The translations under genes were made by a program, and so were the position numbers. Below are positions 31,024 to 38,864 of a stretch of DNA of 38,864 nucleotides, in pieces (position 1 is the first letter of the stretch; each line of letters starts with the position of its first letter). The DNA is taken from positions 1-38,864 of the forward strand of contig JAEYNO010000149.1 of assembly GCA_023412515.1 (NCBI GenBank), read 5' to 3'. Source of the stretch: Actinomycetes bacterium. GTDB taxonomy: Bacteria; Actinomycetota; Actinomycetes; Actinomycetales; Cellulomonadaceae. The notes beneath the pieces were generated by a model. That model worked only from the letters and a program-made list of their open reading frames with translations, was not told the origin of the DNA and did not search any database.

Positions 31024-32931
31024 ATGATCCGACGGACCAGAGGTGGCGGGACCGAGGAGACGGCACGGCACGCGCGCGACGCCCGGCGTCTGGACGGACG
31101 GCGGCACGACGCCAGGCGCCCGGCGCGCTGGGCCGGCGCGGGCCTCGCGGTCGCGCTCGCGACCGTCGGGTTCGTGGCGCCCGCGCACGCCGCGGTCGAC
31201 GCGGCCACGTACGACGTCACGATCCGCGCGACCGGCGCGGGCACGGTCACCGGCGGCGGCACGTACGCGCCCGGCGACACGGTCGAGCTCACCGCGACGC
31301 CGGCCGACGGGCAGGTGTGGGCCGGTTGGACGTCCGCCGACCTCGCGTGGATCGGCGCGCGCGCCCTGTCGTTCACGATGCCCGAGGGCGACGTCACGCT
31401 CGAGACGTCGTTCCGGCCGCAGATCGCGCCGCTCAAGGAGGTGTACCGCGACTACTTCGACGTCGGGAACATCTACTCCAACGCCGGCACCTACGCGGAC
31501 GGCTCGCAGGCGTCGTCGACGATCGCGCGGCACTACTCGGTGATGACCGCCGAGAACAACATGAAGCCCGACCAGCTGCTGCCCAACAGCAACATCGACC
31601 CGGTGACGGGCGAGTTCACGTTCACCTTCGGGCCGGCCGACGCGTTCGTCGACCAGACCCTCGCACGCGGCATGAAGGTCCACGGCCACGTGCTGGTGTG
31701 GCACGGGCAGTCGCCCGCGCGCATCAACAGCGGCGCCACCGGCGGCACGCGCGCGCAGGCCAAGGCCAACATGGAGCGGTACATCCGCGAGGTGCTCACG
31801 CACTTCCAGGGCAAGGCCGAGTCGTGGGACGTCGTCAACGAGGCGTTCGTCGACGGGCTCGCGGAGTTCGACCCCGCGACGCAGGACTGGCGCGACTACC
31901 TGCGCGGCGGCCCCAACGGCGGGCAGTCCCGCTGGTACAGCGCGTACGCGAACGGCGCCGACACGGCCGCCGGCGAGCACCCCGCCGACTTCCTGTACGA
32001 CGCGTTCGTCTACGCCCGCCGGTACGGGCCCGAGGCGCGCCTGGAGTACAACGACTTCAACGTCTTCCAGTCCGAGGGCAAGGCGCAGGCGATCCTCGCG
32101 ATGGCCACCGACCTCAACGCCCGGTACGCCGCCGAGCACCCCGAGGACCCGCGCCAGCTGGTCGAGTCGATCGGCCTGCAGTCGCACAACTACATCAACC
32201 AGACCCCCGCGTTCGCGTGCTCGGACCGCACGCGCCTGCGCTCGCTCGTCAAGGACGCGGCGGCCGAGTGGCAGCCCGGCGCGTGCTCGAACGAGGCGTC
32301 GGTCGAGCGGTCGCTGCAGCTCATCACCGAGGCCGGCTTCACCGCCAGCATCAGCGAGCTCGACCTGCAGGTGTGGGAGGCGTGGAACGGCCAGCCCGAG
32401 GGCGAGGACCGCGCCGCGTACCGCGACCTCACCGACCCGACCGTCGCCGACCGCATCTCGCGCGGCGAGTTCGACTACTGGGTCGGCAATATCAGCAACC
32501 GCGCCGAGCTCGAGAAGATCCAGGCGCAGCGGTTCGCCGAGTACTTCGCGGTCTACAAGAAGTACTCGACCGACATCAACCGCGTGACGTTCTGGGGCAT
32601 GACCGACCAGGCGTCGTGGCGGTTCACGCACAACCCGCTGATCTTCAACAGCGACTTCTCCGAGAAGCTCGGCGCCGCCGCGTCCGCGAACCCCGAGCGC
32701 TGGCTCGGGCAGCGGCACCCGGTCGTCGACACCTCGAAGCTCGAGGCCGCGATCGCCGAGGTCAAGGCGCTCAAGCTCAGCGCGAAGGACTTCACGGGCC
32801 TGAGCATCGCGCGCGTCAAGGCCGTGCTGGGGCGGGTCATCGCGGTTCTCGCGACGCCCGGCGCGCAGGGCAAGGTCAACGCCGCCACGGCCGCGCTGCA
32901 CGAGGCGGTCGCTGCGCTCGAGCGGCGGTAG
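31024..32931 (+). CDS. Secreted GH10 endo-beta-1,4-xylanase with N-terminal InlB-like repeat and C-terminal FIVAR-like domain
   Basis: 635 residues. The signal peptide is long and Arg-rich at the start (residues 1-57, ending PAHA). Residues about 62-131 are a small beta domain of the bacterial-repeat/InlB-B type (VTIRATGAGTVTGGGTYAPG, then GWTSADL). The GH10 domain covers about 136-560: NNMKPDQL, VHGHVLVWHGQSP, acid/base Glu273 in SWDVVNEAF, YNDFNVFQ, SIGLQSHNY, nucleophile Glu445 in ASISELDLQVW and the late block FWGMTDQASWR. The last ~65 residues (KLEAAIAEVKALKLSAKDFT) are a helical FIVAR-like bundle often linked to surface retention. The start is ATG 31024, with GGAGG 8 nt upstream. It has no known binding module, so it probably complements rather than copies the divergent xylanase. 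Confidence 0.93.
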   Translation: MIRRTRGGGTEETARHARDARRLDGRRHDARRPARWAGAGLAVALATVGFVAPAHAAVDAATYDVTIRATGAGTVTGGGTYAPGDTVELTATPADGQVWAGWTSADLAWIGARALSFTMPEGDVTLETSFRPQIAPLKEVYRDYFDVGNIYSNAGTYADGSQASSTIARHYSVMTAENNMKPDQLLPNSNIDPVTGEFTFTFGPADAFVDQTLARGMKVHGHVLVWHGQSPARINSGATGGTRAQAKANMERYIREVLTHFQGKAESWDVVNEAFVDGLAEFDPATQDWRDYLRGGPNGGQSRWYSAYANGADTAAGEHPADFLYDAFVYARRYGPEARLEYNDFNVFQSEGKAQAILAMATDLNARYAAEHPEDPRQLVESIGLQSHNYINQTPAFACSDRTRLRSLVKDAAAEWQPGACSNEASVERSLQLITEAGFTASISELDLQVWEAWNGQPEGEDRAAYRDLTDPTVADRISRGEFDYWVGNISNRAELEKIQAQRFAEYFAVYKKYSTDINRVTFWGMTDQASWRFTHNPLIFNSDFSEKLGAAASANPERWLGQRHPVVDTSKLEAAIAEVKALKLSAKDFTGLSIARVKAVLGRVIAVLATPGAQGKVNAATAALHEAVAALERR

Positions 32932-32952
32932 CCGCAGCGCCGGCACGTCACG

Positions 32953-32993
32953 ACGGCAGCAGGGCGGGGCACGACGCCCCGCCCTGCTGCCGT
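32953..32993 (+). terminator. Hairpin terminator after the plus-strand xylanase
   Basis: A perfect 18-bp stem, ACGGCAGCAGGGCGGGGC (32953-32970) with its complement (32976-32993) and loop ACGAC, 21 bp after the stop codon. From here to 33332 I see no gene; the helicase promoter should be in this stretch but is not obvious. Confidence 0.8.
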
Positions 32994-33332
32994 CCGCCGT
33001 GTCCACACCCGGGCGTCGTCGGGAGCGTCGCGCGGCCCTCGTCGCCCCCGACGTGCCGCCACCCGCGTGACGTCGGCCTCCTGCGCGGCCCGGCGCTCGT
33101 GGATCGGGCCCCACGTGTGATCAGATGGGGTCCTCGCGTCGTCGACGCGCCGGGAGAGCTGGGAGCGGACCTCGAGGTCCGTGGCCCGCCCCCGACGGGC
33201 GGACGGCCCGTGCCGCCGTCGGCGCACGCACCGGTCTGGTGCGCCGCCGGGCGTGAGCGGCCCCGCCGTGGGCCGCGGCCCGTCGTGCTGCACCGTGCTC
33301 GCGGTGCAGGCATCGCAGTTGGAGGAGGACCT

Positions 33333-35480
33333 GTGGCCCGAGCCGGCCAGCGACGCCCCGGGCGCGCCCGCCCCGACGCGGGCGGCCAGCGCCGTCGCGC
33401 CGCGCACCCCGACCAGGAGGGGATCATCCCCGTCCTCGCCGGGATCGCCCGCGAGGTCGACGACGCCGTGCAGCGCACGCCCACGCGTGCCGGCGTGCGG
33501 ACCAAGTTCCAGGTCGTCGCGCTGCTCGTGCGCGAGGAACGTGCTCGCGTCATGGCCGACACCGACCTGTCGGAGGCGAAGAGGTCGCAGCAGCTCAAGC
33601 GGCTCGACGGCGTCGCGACGCAGCTCGCGCGCATCGCGGCGCGCGACACGACCCTGCTGACGCTGCTCACCGACGACGCGAAGCTGTCCGACGCCGCGCG
33701 CTCCTACAAGGAGACGGTGATGCGCGCGGGCGGTCTCGACGTCCCCGACGAGCCCGAGCCCGCCCCGGCGCCCGCGCCGACCGCCGCCACCGAGCGGCGG
33801 GTCGTGCCGCAGTCGGTGATCGCCGCGCGCCTGGCCAACCCGTTCCTCGCGCCCGACTTCGAGGCCGCCGCGGCCCTGCGCGCCGCGCCCCGCACGCACC
33901 GCCTGGACGGGTGGGAGCTGCTCGAGCCGCTGTTCCGGTCGTTCGAGCGGGCCGCCAACGGCTCGCCCGCGTGCATGGAGCTCCCCGACGTCCGCACCCT
34001 GCCGGGACTGCACGGGCGCGAGCTCATGCCGCACCAGGCGCGCCTCGTGGCCGCCGCCGCGCGCGGGCACCGCACGTTCCTGCTGGCCGACGAGCCGGGC
34101 CTCGGCAAGACCGCGCAGGCGCTGCTCGCCGCGCAGGCCGCCGACGCGTTCCCGCTGCTCGTCGTCGTCCCCAACGTCGTCAAGACCAACTGGGCGCACG
34201 AGGTCGGCATGTGGCTGCCGCTGCGCAACGTCACCGTGGTGCACGGCGACGGCGAGGACGTCGACGGGTTCGCCGACGTCGTGGTCGTCAACTACGACAT
34301 CCTCGACCGGCACGCCGGGTGGCTCGGCACGCACGGGTTCCGCGGCATGGTCGTCGACGAGGCGCACTTCATCAAGAACAAGTCGTCGCTGCGCTCGCAG
34401 CACGTGCTGGGCATCGCCGACAAGATCCGGCTGCGCGCCACGCGGCCGCTGCTCATGGCGCTGACGGGCACGCCGCTCATCAACGACATCGAGGACTTCC
34501 GCGCGATCTGGCAGTTCCTCGGCTGGATCGACGACGACAAGCCGCTCGCCCCGCTCATGTCGGCGCTCGAGGAGACGGGCCTGACGCCGGCCGACCCCGG
34601 GTTCTCCGCCGCCGCGCGGTCCGCGGTCATCGACATGGGCATCGTGCGGCGCCGCAAGGTCGACGTGGCCGCGGACATCCCGGCGCGCCGCGTCGCGGAC
34701 CTGCCCGTCGAGCTCGACGGCGCGGTCGGCCGCTCGATCCGCGCGGCCGAGGCCGCGCTCGCGCAGCGCCTGGTCGAGCACTACCGCTCGGCCGTCGCGG
34801 CCCGCGGCGAGATCGTCGACCGCGTGGACCTCGACCTCGCGCGCCGCGTGGCGGCCGCCGAGCTCAAGGACGCGTCGTCGAAGAAGAAGGGCGAGAACGT
34901 CTTCACGATGGTCCGCCGCATCGGCCAGGCGAAGGCCGGGCTCGCGGCGGACTACGCGGCGCAGCTCGCGCGCAACGTCGGCAAGGTCGTGTTCTTCGCC
35001 AAGCACGTCGACGTCATGGACGCCGCCGAGCAGCTGTTCACCGAGCGCGGCCTCAAGCACGCGTCGATCCGCGGCGACCAGACCCCGCGCCAGCGCGAGA
35101 AGAACGTCACGGCGTTCGTCGAGGACCCCGAGGTGCAGGTCGTCGTGTGCTCGCTCATGGCGGCGGGCGTCGGGCTGAACCTGCAGGTCGCGTCGAACCT
35201 CGTGCTCGCCGAGCTGCCGTGGACCGACGCCGAGCAGACGCAGGCCATCGACCGCGTGCACCGCATCGGCCAGGACCAGCCCGTCACGGCGTGGCGCGTC
35301 ATCGCGGCGCAGACCATCGACGCGCGCATCGCCGAGCTCATCGACGCCAAGTCCGGCCTCGCGGCCGCGGCGCTCGACGGCGTCGCGCTCGACGAGGACG
35401 CCGCGTCGACGGACGTGCAGCTCGACGCCCTGGTCGGCCTGCTCACCGACGCGCTGCGCGCCGAGGGCGTCGCCGCCTGA
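33333..35480 (+). CDS. SNF2-family DNA helicase/ATPase (SMARCAL1-like)
   Basis: 715 residues. The first ~200 residues are basic and helical, with a Pro/Ala linker (about 140-155) and no known domain. The ATPase core follows: the HELMPHQ-like start (RELMPHQARLV), motif I DEPGLGKT (253-260), motif II DEAH (342-345) and motif III LTGTPLIND. The second lobe has VVFFAKHVDVMDAAEQLF, GVGLNLQVASNLVLAELPW and the SNF2 arginine-finger block IDRVHRIGQDQP (about 636-647). Such stand-alone bacterial enzymes move on double-stranded DNA and are linked to fork repair or strand annealing; the exact role here is unknown. The start is GTG 33333, with GGAGGAGGA 3-8 nt upstream. It is convergent with the DUF427 gene, with only 3 bp between the stops. 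Confidence 0.88.
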   Translation: MARAGQRRPGRARPDAGGQRRRAAHPDQEGIIPVLAGIAREVDDAVQRTPTRAGVRTKFQVVALLVREERARVMADTDLSEAKRSQQLKRLDGVATQLARIAARDTTLLTLLTDDAKLSDAARSYKETVMRAGGLDVPDEPEPAPAPAPTAATERRVVPQSVIAARLANPFLAPDFEAAAALRAAPRTHRLDGWELLEPLFRSFERAANGSPACMELPDVRTLPGLHGRELMPHQARLVAAAARGHRTFLLADEPGLGKTAQALLAAQAADAFPLLVVVPNVVKTNWAHEVGMWLPLRNVTVVHGDGEDVDGFADVVVVNYDILDRHAGWLGTHGFRGMVVDEAHFIKNKSSLRSQHVLGIADKIRLRATRPLLMALTGTPLINDIEDFRAIWQFLGWIDDDKPLAPLMSALEETGLTPADPGFSAAARSAVIDMGIVRRRKVDVAADIPARRVADLPVELDGAVGRSIRAAEAALAQRLVEHYRSAVAARGEIVDRVDLDLARRVAAAELKDASSKKKGENVFTMVRRIGQAKAGLAADYAAQLARNVGKVVFFAKHVDVMDAAEQLFTERGLKHASIRGDQTPRQREKNVTAFVEDPEVQVVVCSLMAAGVGLNLQVASNLVLAELPWTDAEQTQAIDRVHRIGQDQPVTAWRVIAAQTIDARIAELIDAKSGLAAAALDGVALDEDAASTDVQLDALVGLLTDALRAEGVAA

Positions 35481-35483
35481 GCG

Positions 35484-36035
35484 TCACCAGCCCCAGGTGC
35501 CCGCGCCGCCCTTGAACGGCCCGACGACGCGGCGCGTGCGCCACCCGCCGTAGAAGTCGCCCTCCTGCGCCTCGACGACCTCGCCGTCGACCGTGCAGAC
35601 CAGCCCGGCAGGGTAGAGCGCGACGTGGTCGAGCAGCGCCTCGTACCCGGGCCGCGGGTCGGGGTAGCCCCACGCGGCGCGCGGGCGGACGACGCGCGCG
35701 CCCGCGTCGGTGCCGACGACGTCGTGGTAGGTCGCGCGCCCCTTGAACTCGCACACCGTCGAGGCGCCCGCGACCGGCACGAGCGTGCCCGGCGCGACGT
35801 CGGCCAGCGGCAGGTAGTACGTCGGCGGGTGCGACGTCTCCAGCACGCGCAGCGCGCGCCGCGTGTCGACGACCACCGTGTTCCCGAGCCGCACGACGAC
35901 GTGCTCGTCGCTCGGCACGACCGCGGGCGGCCGCGGGTAGTCCCACACCGACTCCTGCCCGGGCCCGGGCGGGACGGCGGCGCGACCGCCGGGCGGGGGA
36001 GTGCGCGGGTGCCAGGCCGTGGTGTCCGACGTCAT
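35484..36035 (-). CDS. DUF427 domain protein
   Basis: 183 residues. The DUF427 beta-rich fold is clear: VVVRLGNTVVVDTRRALRVL, SHPPTYYLPLADV, STVCEFKGRATYHDV and the Tyr/Trp-rich AAWGYPDPRPGYEALLDHVA, followed by GDFYGGWRTRRVVGPFKGG. The family is common in actinobacteria and fungi; its function is not established. ATG 36035 is preferred to an in-frame ATG at 36071 because of the G-rich site just upstream and because the longer form overlaps the antitoxin promoter region less plausibly. Confidence 0.88.
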   Translation of the reverse strand: MTSDTTAWHPRTPPPGGRAAVPPGPGQESVWDYPRPPAVVPSDEHVVVRLGNTVVVDTRRALRVLETSHPPTYYLPLADVAPGTLVPVAGASTVCEFKGRATYHDVVGTDAGARVVRPRAAWGYPDPRPGYEALLDHVALYPAGLVCTVDGEVVEAQEGDFYGGWRTRRVVGPFKGGAGTWGW

Positions 36036-36097
36036 GCCCCCCACTGTCGCCCGCGGGCCGGCGCGGCGCACGTGCGGTCGGCACGAGGTCGCTTCTA

Positions 36098-36111
36098 TCA
36101 GATTCTCAGAT
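36098..36111. promoter_or_regulatory. Direct repeat in the toxin-antitoxin promoter
   Basis: TCAGAT at 36098-36103 and 36106-36111 (8-bp period), immediately upstream of the -10 element. It is a candidate operator for autoregulation by the Phd-type antitoxin. Confidence 0.35.
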
Positions 36112-36118
36112 GTGCGCG

Positions 36119-36124
36119 TACGAT
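36119..36124 (+). promoter_or_regulatory. -10 element of a leaderless promoter for the antitoxin gene
   Basis: TACGAT (TANNNT) ends 6 nt before the ATG at 36131, with no ribosome binding site. Confidence 0.5.
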
Positions 36125-36130
36125 CGGGTC

Positions 36131-36388
36131 ATGCGCACCGTCACCGCCACGCATGCCTCGCGCGGGTTCTCCGACCTGTTGGACGCCGTCGAGCACGGGG
36201 ACACGATCGCGATCACGCGCGGCGGGCGCGTCGTCGCCCAGATCGCGCCGGCGGTCTCCACGACCGGCAGTGCGCTCCGCGCGGCGCTGGCGGGGGTCCC
36301 CACGCTCGACGACGACCTCGAGGGCGACGTCGCCGGCGCGACCGCGCTGCTCACGACCGACGAGAGCGACCCGTGGCACGCCGGCTGA
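36131..36388 (+). CDS. Phd/YefM-family antitoxin
   Basis: 85 residues. The N-terminal DNA-binding part has the Phd/YefM pattern: MRTVTATHASRGFSDLLDAV, then EHGDTIAITRGGRVVAQIAP, in which one strand-helix-helix-strand unit binds the operator as a dimer. The acidic C-terminal tail (TLDDDLEGDVAGATALLTTD) would wrap and block the toxin. ATG 36131 is chosen because the leaderless -10 element fits it; an in-frame ATG at 36110 would add seven poorly conserved residues. Its 3' end overlaps the toxin gene by 16 bp, the usual coupling of such pairs. Confidence 0.9.
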   Translation: MRTVTATHASRGFSDLLDAVEHGDTIAITRGGRVVAQIAPAVSTTGSALRAALAGVPTLDDDLEGDVAGATALLTTDESDPWHAG

Positions 36389-36780
36389 TCCTCGACACCA
36401 CGACGCTCATCGCCTACGAGCGCGGCACCGTCGACCGCGGCCTGTTCGACGACGACGACCTCGCGATCGCCGCGGTGACGGTCGCGGAGTTCCGCACGGG
36501 CATCGAGCTCGCCGACACCGCGCGACGGGCGGCCGACCGCGCGCGGGTGCTCGCCGCGATCACGTCGGCGATCACCGTGCTCGACTACACCGAGCGCACC
36601 GCCGCCGAGCACGCGCGCCTGATCGCGCACGTCCGCCGCGCGGGCCAGCCGCGGGGGGCGCACGACCTGATCATCGCGGCGCACGCCGCCGAGCACGGTC
36701 GCACGGTCGCGTCGTGCGACGCCCGCGCGCGGTTCGGCGACCTCCCCGAGGTCCAGGTGGTCCTCGTCCCGCGGCGCTGA
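36373..36780 (+). CDS. vapC: VapC-type PIN-domain ribonuclease toxin
   Basis: 135 residues. The four acidic residues that hold the metal ions are in place: Asp8 in ILDTTTLI, Glu39 in TVAEFRTG, Asp98 in RGAHDLIIAA and Asp116 in VASCDARARF. PIN toxins of this kind cut specific RNAs, often tRNA, when the antitoxin is lost. The start is GTG 36373, inside the end of the antitoxin gene. The pairing of a Phd-like antitoxin with a VapC toxin is a known combination. Confidence 0.93.
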   Translation: MARRLILDTTTLIAYERGTVDRGLFDDDDLAIAAVTVAEFRTGIELADTARRAADRARVLAAITSAITVLDYTERTAAEHARLIAHVRRAGQPRGAHDLIIAAHAAEHGRTVASCDARARFGDLPEVQVVLVPRR

Positions 36781-36800
36781 GAGTCGGCGAATCGGCGCGG

Positions 36801-36827
36801 GCCGGGCCCGAGTGTGCGGCGCCCGGC
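36801..36827. terminator. Weak hairpin between convergent toxin and Fic genes
   Basis: GCCGGGC (36801-36807) pairs with GCCCGGC (36821-36827) around a 13-nt loop, filling the 47 bp between the two stop codons. Confidence 0.35.
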
Positions 36828-38021
36828 TCACCGTCCCGCGCGTCGCCGCCCCGCCCGTGCCGAGAAGGCGTCCATCGCGGCGAGCACCTCGGCGGCCTGC
36901 CACACCCGCGCACGGTGGCCCGTCGACGGCGAGTGGAGCACCCCGGCCTCCTGGAGCACCTCGATCGCGTTCCGTGCCGCCCGGTCGGACACCCCGAGCG
37001 CGCGGGCCGCGTACTCGGCCGTCACGACGGGTTGGGAGAACAGCAGGTCCGACAACGGCCACGCTGCCGAGTCCGACCGTGCCGTAATCGCGTCGCGCCA
37101 GCGCGCGCGGGCGGCGACGACCTCGGCGGCGAGCTGGCGGCCGTTCGCGGTCGCGGCGACCGCGGCCGACGCGATCTGCTCGACGATCGGGTCGAGGTCG
37201 CCGTCCCGGTAGGCGCCGAGCGCGCGGAAGTACGACTCCGGGTCGCGCAGCAGCCCGGCGGACACCGGGACCGTCGTGTGCAGCGCGAGACCGCGTCGAC
37301 GCAGGACCGTGTGGACCAGGACGCGCCCGGTGCGCCCGTTGCCGTCGGTGAACGGATGGATGGTCTCGAACTGGGCGTGGACGACGGCCGCCAGGACGAG
37401 CGCCGGCACGTCGTCCCGTGCGGCGAACGCGACGAGGTCGTCGACGAGCAGGGGAACGCGGTCGTGGTGCGGCGGGACGAAGTCGGCGCCGTGCGGACTG
37501 ATCGGCGAAGCGCCCACCCACACCTGCTCGGAGCGCCAGCGTCCCGCGGTCTCGGGCTCCGACTCCGCCAGGAGCGCGCGGTGGACGGCGAGGATGCCCG
37601 CCGCGGTGACGTCGTCGCCCGCGGCGAGGGCGCCCGTCATGGCTCGGACGTTGGCTGCGACGAGGTCGGCGTTCTGCCGGGACGGCACGCCGAGCGACGC
37701 GAGCGCGAGGTTGCGCGCGTTCGTGGTGAGGTGCTCGATCTGCGAGCTCGACGCCGACTCGGTCCGCAGGAGCACCGTCGGCATGGGGACGGGGAGCGAC
37801 GCCATCGCGCTGTCGAAGCGTGCGACGTCGAGCGTCGCCTCCTCGGTGAGCGCCGCCACCCGGGCGCTGACGCGCGGGTGCGCCGCCGCGATCGACGGTG
37901 GCACGGCGGCCTCGTAGGGCCGCGCGACGCGCCGTCGCTGGAACGCGTCGAGGTAGGGGCTGGTCGCCGCCCAGGGCAGCGTCTCGTGGTCGACCGCCGG
38001 CCACGGGTGGTCGGTGGTCAT
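36828..38021 (-). CDS. Fic-domain protein (probable AMP-transferase) with winged helix
   Basis: 397 residues. The Fic active site is intact: HPFTDGNGRTGR (222-233) with the catalytic His. The N-terminal segment SSSQIEHLTTNAR carries the inhibitory-helix Glu96 of class II Fic proteins, which blocks ATP binding in trans or cis; the usual Gly/Asn after the Glu is His here. The C-terminal part contains a winged helix-turn-helix (TAEYAARALGVSDRAARNAI, about 345-370), the common Fic-wHTH layout. Such proteins transfer AMP to hydroxyl groups of target proteins; the target is unknown. The start is ATG 38021, with GGGGAGAAGG upstream. It is divergent from the iron-uptake gene. Confidence 0.9.
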   Translation of the reverse strand: MTTDHPWPAVDHETLPWAATSPYLDAFQRRRVARPYEAAVPPSIAAAHPRVSARVAALTEEATLDVARFDSAMASLPVPMPTVLLRTESASSSQIEHLTTNARNLALASLGVPSRQNADLVAANVRAMTGALAAGDDVTAAGILAVHRALLAESEPETAGRWRSEQVWVGASPISPHGADFVPPHHDRVPLLVDDLVAFAARDDVPALVLAAVVHAQFETIHPFTDGNGRTGRVLVHTVLRRRGLALHTTVPVSAGLLRDPESYFRALGAYRDGDLDPIVEQIASAAVAATANGRQLAAEVVAARARWRDAITARSDSAAWPLSDLLFSQPVVTAEYAARALGVSDRAARNAIEVLQEAGVLHSPSTGHRARVWQAAEVLAAMDAFSARAGRRRAGR

Positions 38022-38148
38022 CCTTCTCCCCGGTTCGTCACGAGTTGAAGCCTACGGCCATACCCTTCACTCCGCCTGTGCCGGCCGGAAGCGTCGTCGC
38101 GGTCGGTCCCCCTCCTGGGTCGCGCCCGCGCGGACTGGACGTGGAGGC

Positions 38149-38167
38149 TGAGGTATGGCAACCCTTA
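38149..38167 (+). promoter_or_regulatory. IdeR/DmdR-like iron box
   Basis: TGAGGTATGGCAACCCTTA matches the actinobacterial iron-box consensus (TTAGGTTAGSCTAACCTAA) at 13 of 19 positions, including both half-site cores. It ends 4 bp before the GTG at 38172, so bound repressor would cover the promoter. Confidence 0.45.
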
Positions 38168-38171
38168 TCCC

Positions 38172-38864
38172 GTGCCTCCCGCCGTCGAGCCTCGCTTCCG
38201 CACGTCACCGAACGTGCTGTTCGCGACGGTCGTGACGCGCGTCGTGCGGCTCTCGCCCGGGTTCGTGCGCGTGACGCTCACCGGGCCCGACCTGGGCGTG
38301 CTCGCGCCGTACGGGCTCGACCAGCGCATCAAGATCCTGCTGGGCGAGCCGTGCGACGGCCTGCTGCCCGGGCTGCCCGAGCGTGAGTGGCGGCGCGTGT
38401 GGCGCGCGGTCCCGGAAGGCCGGCGGCCCGTGCTGCGCAGCTACACGGCCTACGAGGTGCGTCCCGACGTGCGCGAGCTCGACCTCGACTTCTACGTGCA
38501 CGACCCCGCGGGCCCCGCGAGCGAGTGGGCCCTCGCCGCGCGCCCCGGCGACCCGCTGCTGGTCTCGGGCCCCGACGTGCGCGCGGGTGCGCCCGACCAC
38601 GGCGTGCAGTGGTGCCCCGGCGGCGCGACCGAGCGCGTGCTGCTCGCGGCCGACGAGACCGCGTACCCCGCCGTGCGCGGCATCCTCGCGGCGCTGCCCG
38701 CGGGCGTGCGCGCGACGGTCCTGCTGGAGGCGGGCCACGCGGCCGACGCCGCGACGCTCGACGACGTGACCGCCGGGCACGACGCGCACGTGCTGCTGCG
38801 CGACGGGCGGCGCGGCGGGCAGGCGCTCGTGGCGGCCGTCGAGGCGTGGGCCGCCGCGCACGGG
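38172..38864 (+). CDS. Siderophore-interacting protein (flavin-dependent ferric reductase), 3' end missing
   Basis: 231 residues are visible, then the window ends. The family layout is clear: an FAD-binding beta barrel with VRLSPGFVRVTLTGPDLG, the FAD motif RSYTAYEVR (Arg89, Tyr91, Thr92), then DLDFYVH and AARPGDPLLVSGPD. An NADPH-binding-like part follows, with LLAADETAYPAVRGIL and ATVLLEAGHA. Such ViuB/YqjH-type enzymes reduce Fe(III)-siderophores in the cytoplasm to release iron. The start is GTG 38172, since the family N-terminus lies just after it, though no good ribosome binding site is seen. The iron box directly upstream fits the role. Confidence 0.92.
   Translation, partial: MPPAVEPRFRTSPNVLFATVVTRVVRLSPGFVRVTLTGPDLGVLAPYGLDQRIKILLGEPCDGLLPGLPEREWRRVWRAVPEGRRPVLRSYTAYEVRPDVRELDLDFYVHDPAGPASEWALAARPGDPLLVSGPDVRAGAPDHGVQWCPGGATERVLLAADETAYPAVRGILAALPAGVRATVLLEAGHAADAATLDDVTAGHDAHVLLRDGRRGGQALVAAVEAWAAAHG

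Noticed and set aside
32553..35261. Minus-strand open frame of about 900 codons opposite the helicase
   Set aside because: A shadow frame: Arg/Asp/Val/His-rich, without motifs, opposite an intact SNF2 gene with all helicase motifs.
36106..38004. Minus-strand open frame of about 630 codons across the toxin-antitoxin and Fic genes
   Set aside because: Antisense to the Phd/VapC genes and out of frame with the Fic gene, both of which have intact active-site motifs.
1..38864. CRISPR array, rRNA, riboswitch or phage structural genes
   Set aside because: I looked for regularly spaced repeats, rRNA signatures, known riboswitch cores and capsid or tail genes and found none.

Overview
The window is very GC-rich. 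It looks like a chromosomal segment from a soil-type high-GC actinobacterium, most likely a Cellulomonas or a close relative in the Micrococcales. Two secreted GH10 xylanases, a giant surface protein ending in LALTG (the sortase E type of signal), many GTG starts and several leaderless starts (TANNNT about 7 nt before the start codon) support this. The assignment is inferred from gene content, not from a database match.

Layout. 1-4.4 kb is housekeeping: the first codons of an SRPBCC protein, an aldo/keto reductase, an OsmC protein coupled to an unknown Ala-rich protein, a hexapeptide-repeat protein and an AraC-type regulator. 4.5-11.6 kb is one gene for a 2319-residue surface protein with about nine large N-terminal repeats and four DUF5979/CnaB-like repeats. 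11.6-19.0 kb holds an AIM24 protein, a small lipoprotein, an S1 protease cut by an ISL3-family element, IS debris, ribonuclease Z, a leaderless lipoprotein and a membrane protein with exact 11-residue Trp repeats. 19.2-20.1 kb is decayed: a lipoprotein pseudogene, a small open frame and a direct repeat.

20.1-27.1 kb is an accessory, conflict-type region. A PrsW-family intramembrane protease is fused to a C-terminal domain resembling polymorphic-toxin nucleases, with a probable immunity gene 11 bp downstream. Next come a tRNA-Arg(CCT) gene and a 2.2-kb insert bounded by a diverged copy of the tRNA 3' end. The insert's one intact gene encodes an AAA-type ATPase fused to a TIR domain, a plausible abortive-infection defence protein. 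Beyond it lies a broken SUFU-family immunity gene. Each side carries a copy of one diverged gene fragment, which suggests repeated insertion at this tRNA.

27.2-33.0 kb is a polysaccharide locus: a secreted protein of unknown function and two divergent GH10 xylanases. Their shared intergenic region has a recognisable promoter on each strand, each followed by a near-identical LacI-type operator, so they are probably co-repressed. 33.3-38.9 kb has an SNF2 helicase, a DUF427 protein, a Phd/VapC toxin-antitoxin pair, a Fic protein and a siderophore-interacting protein that runs off the end behind an IdeR/DmdR-like iron box.

The best candidates for something new are the AAA-TIR island gene and the PrsW-toxin/immunity pair, which sit within 5 kb of each other around one tRNA.
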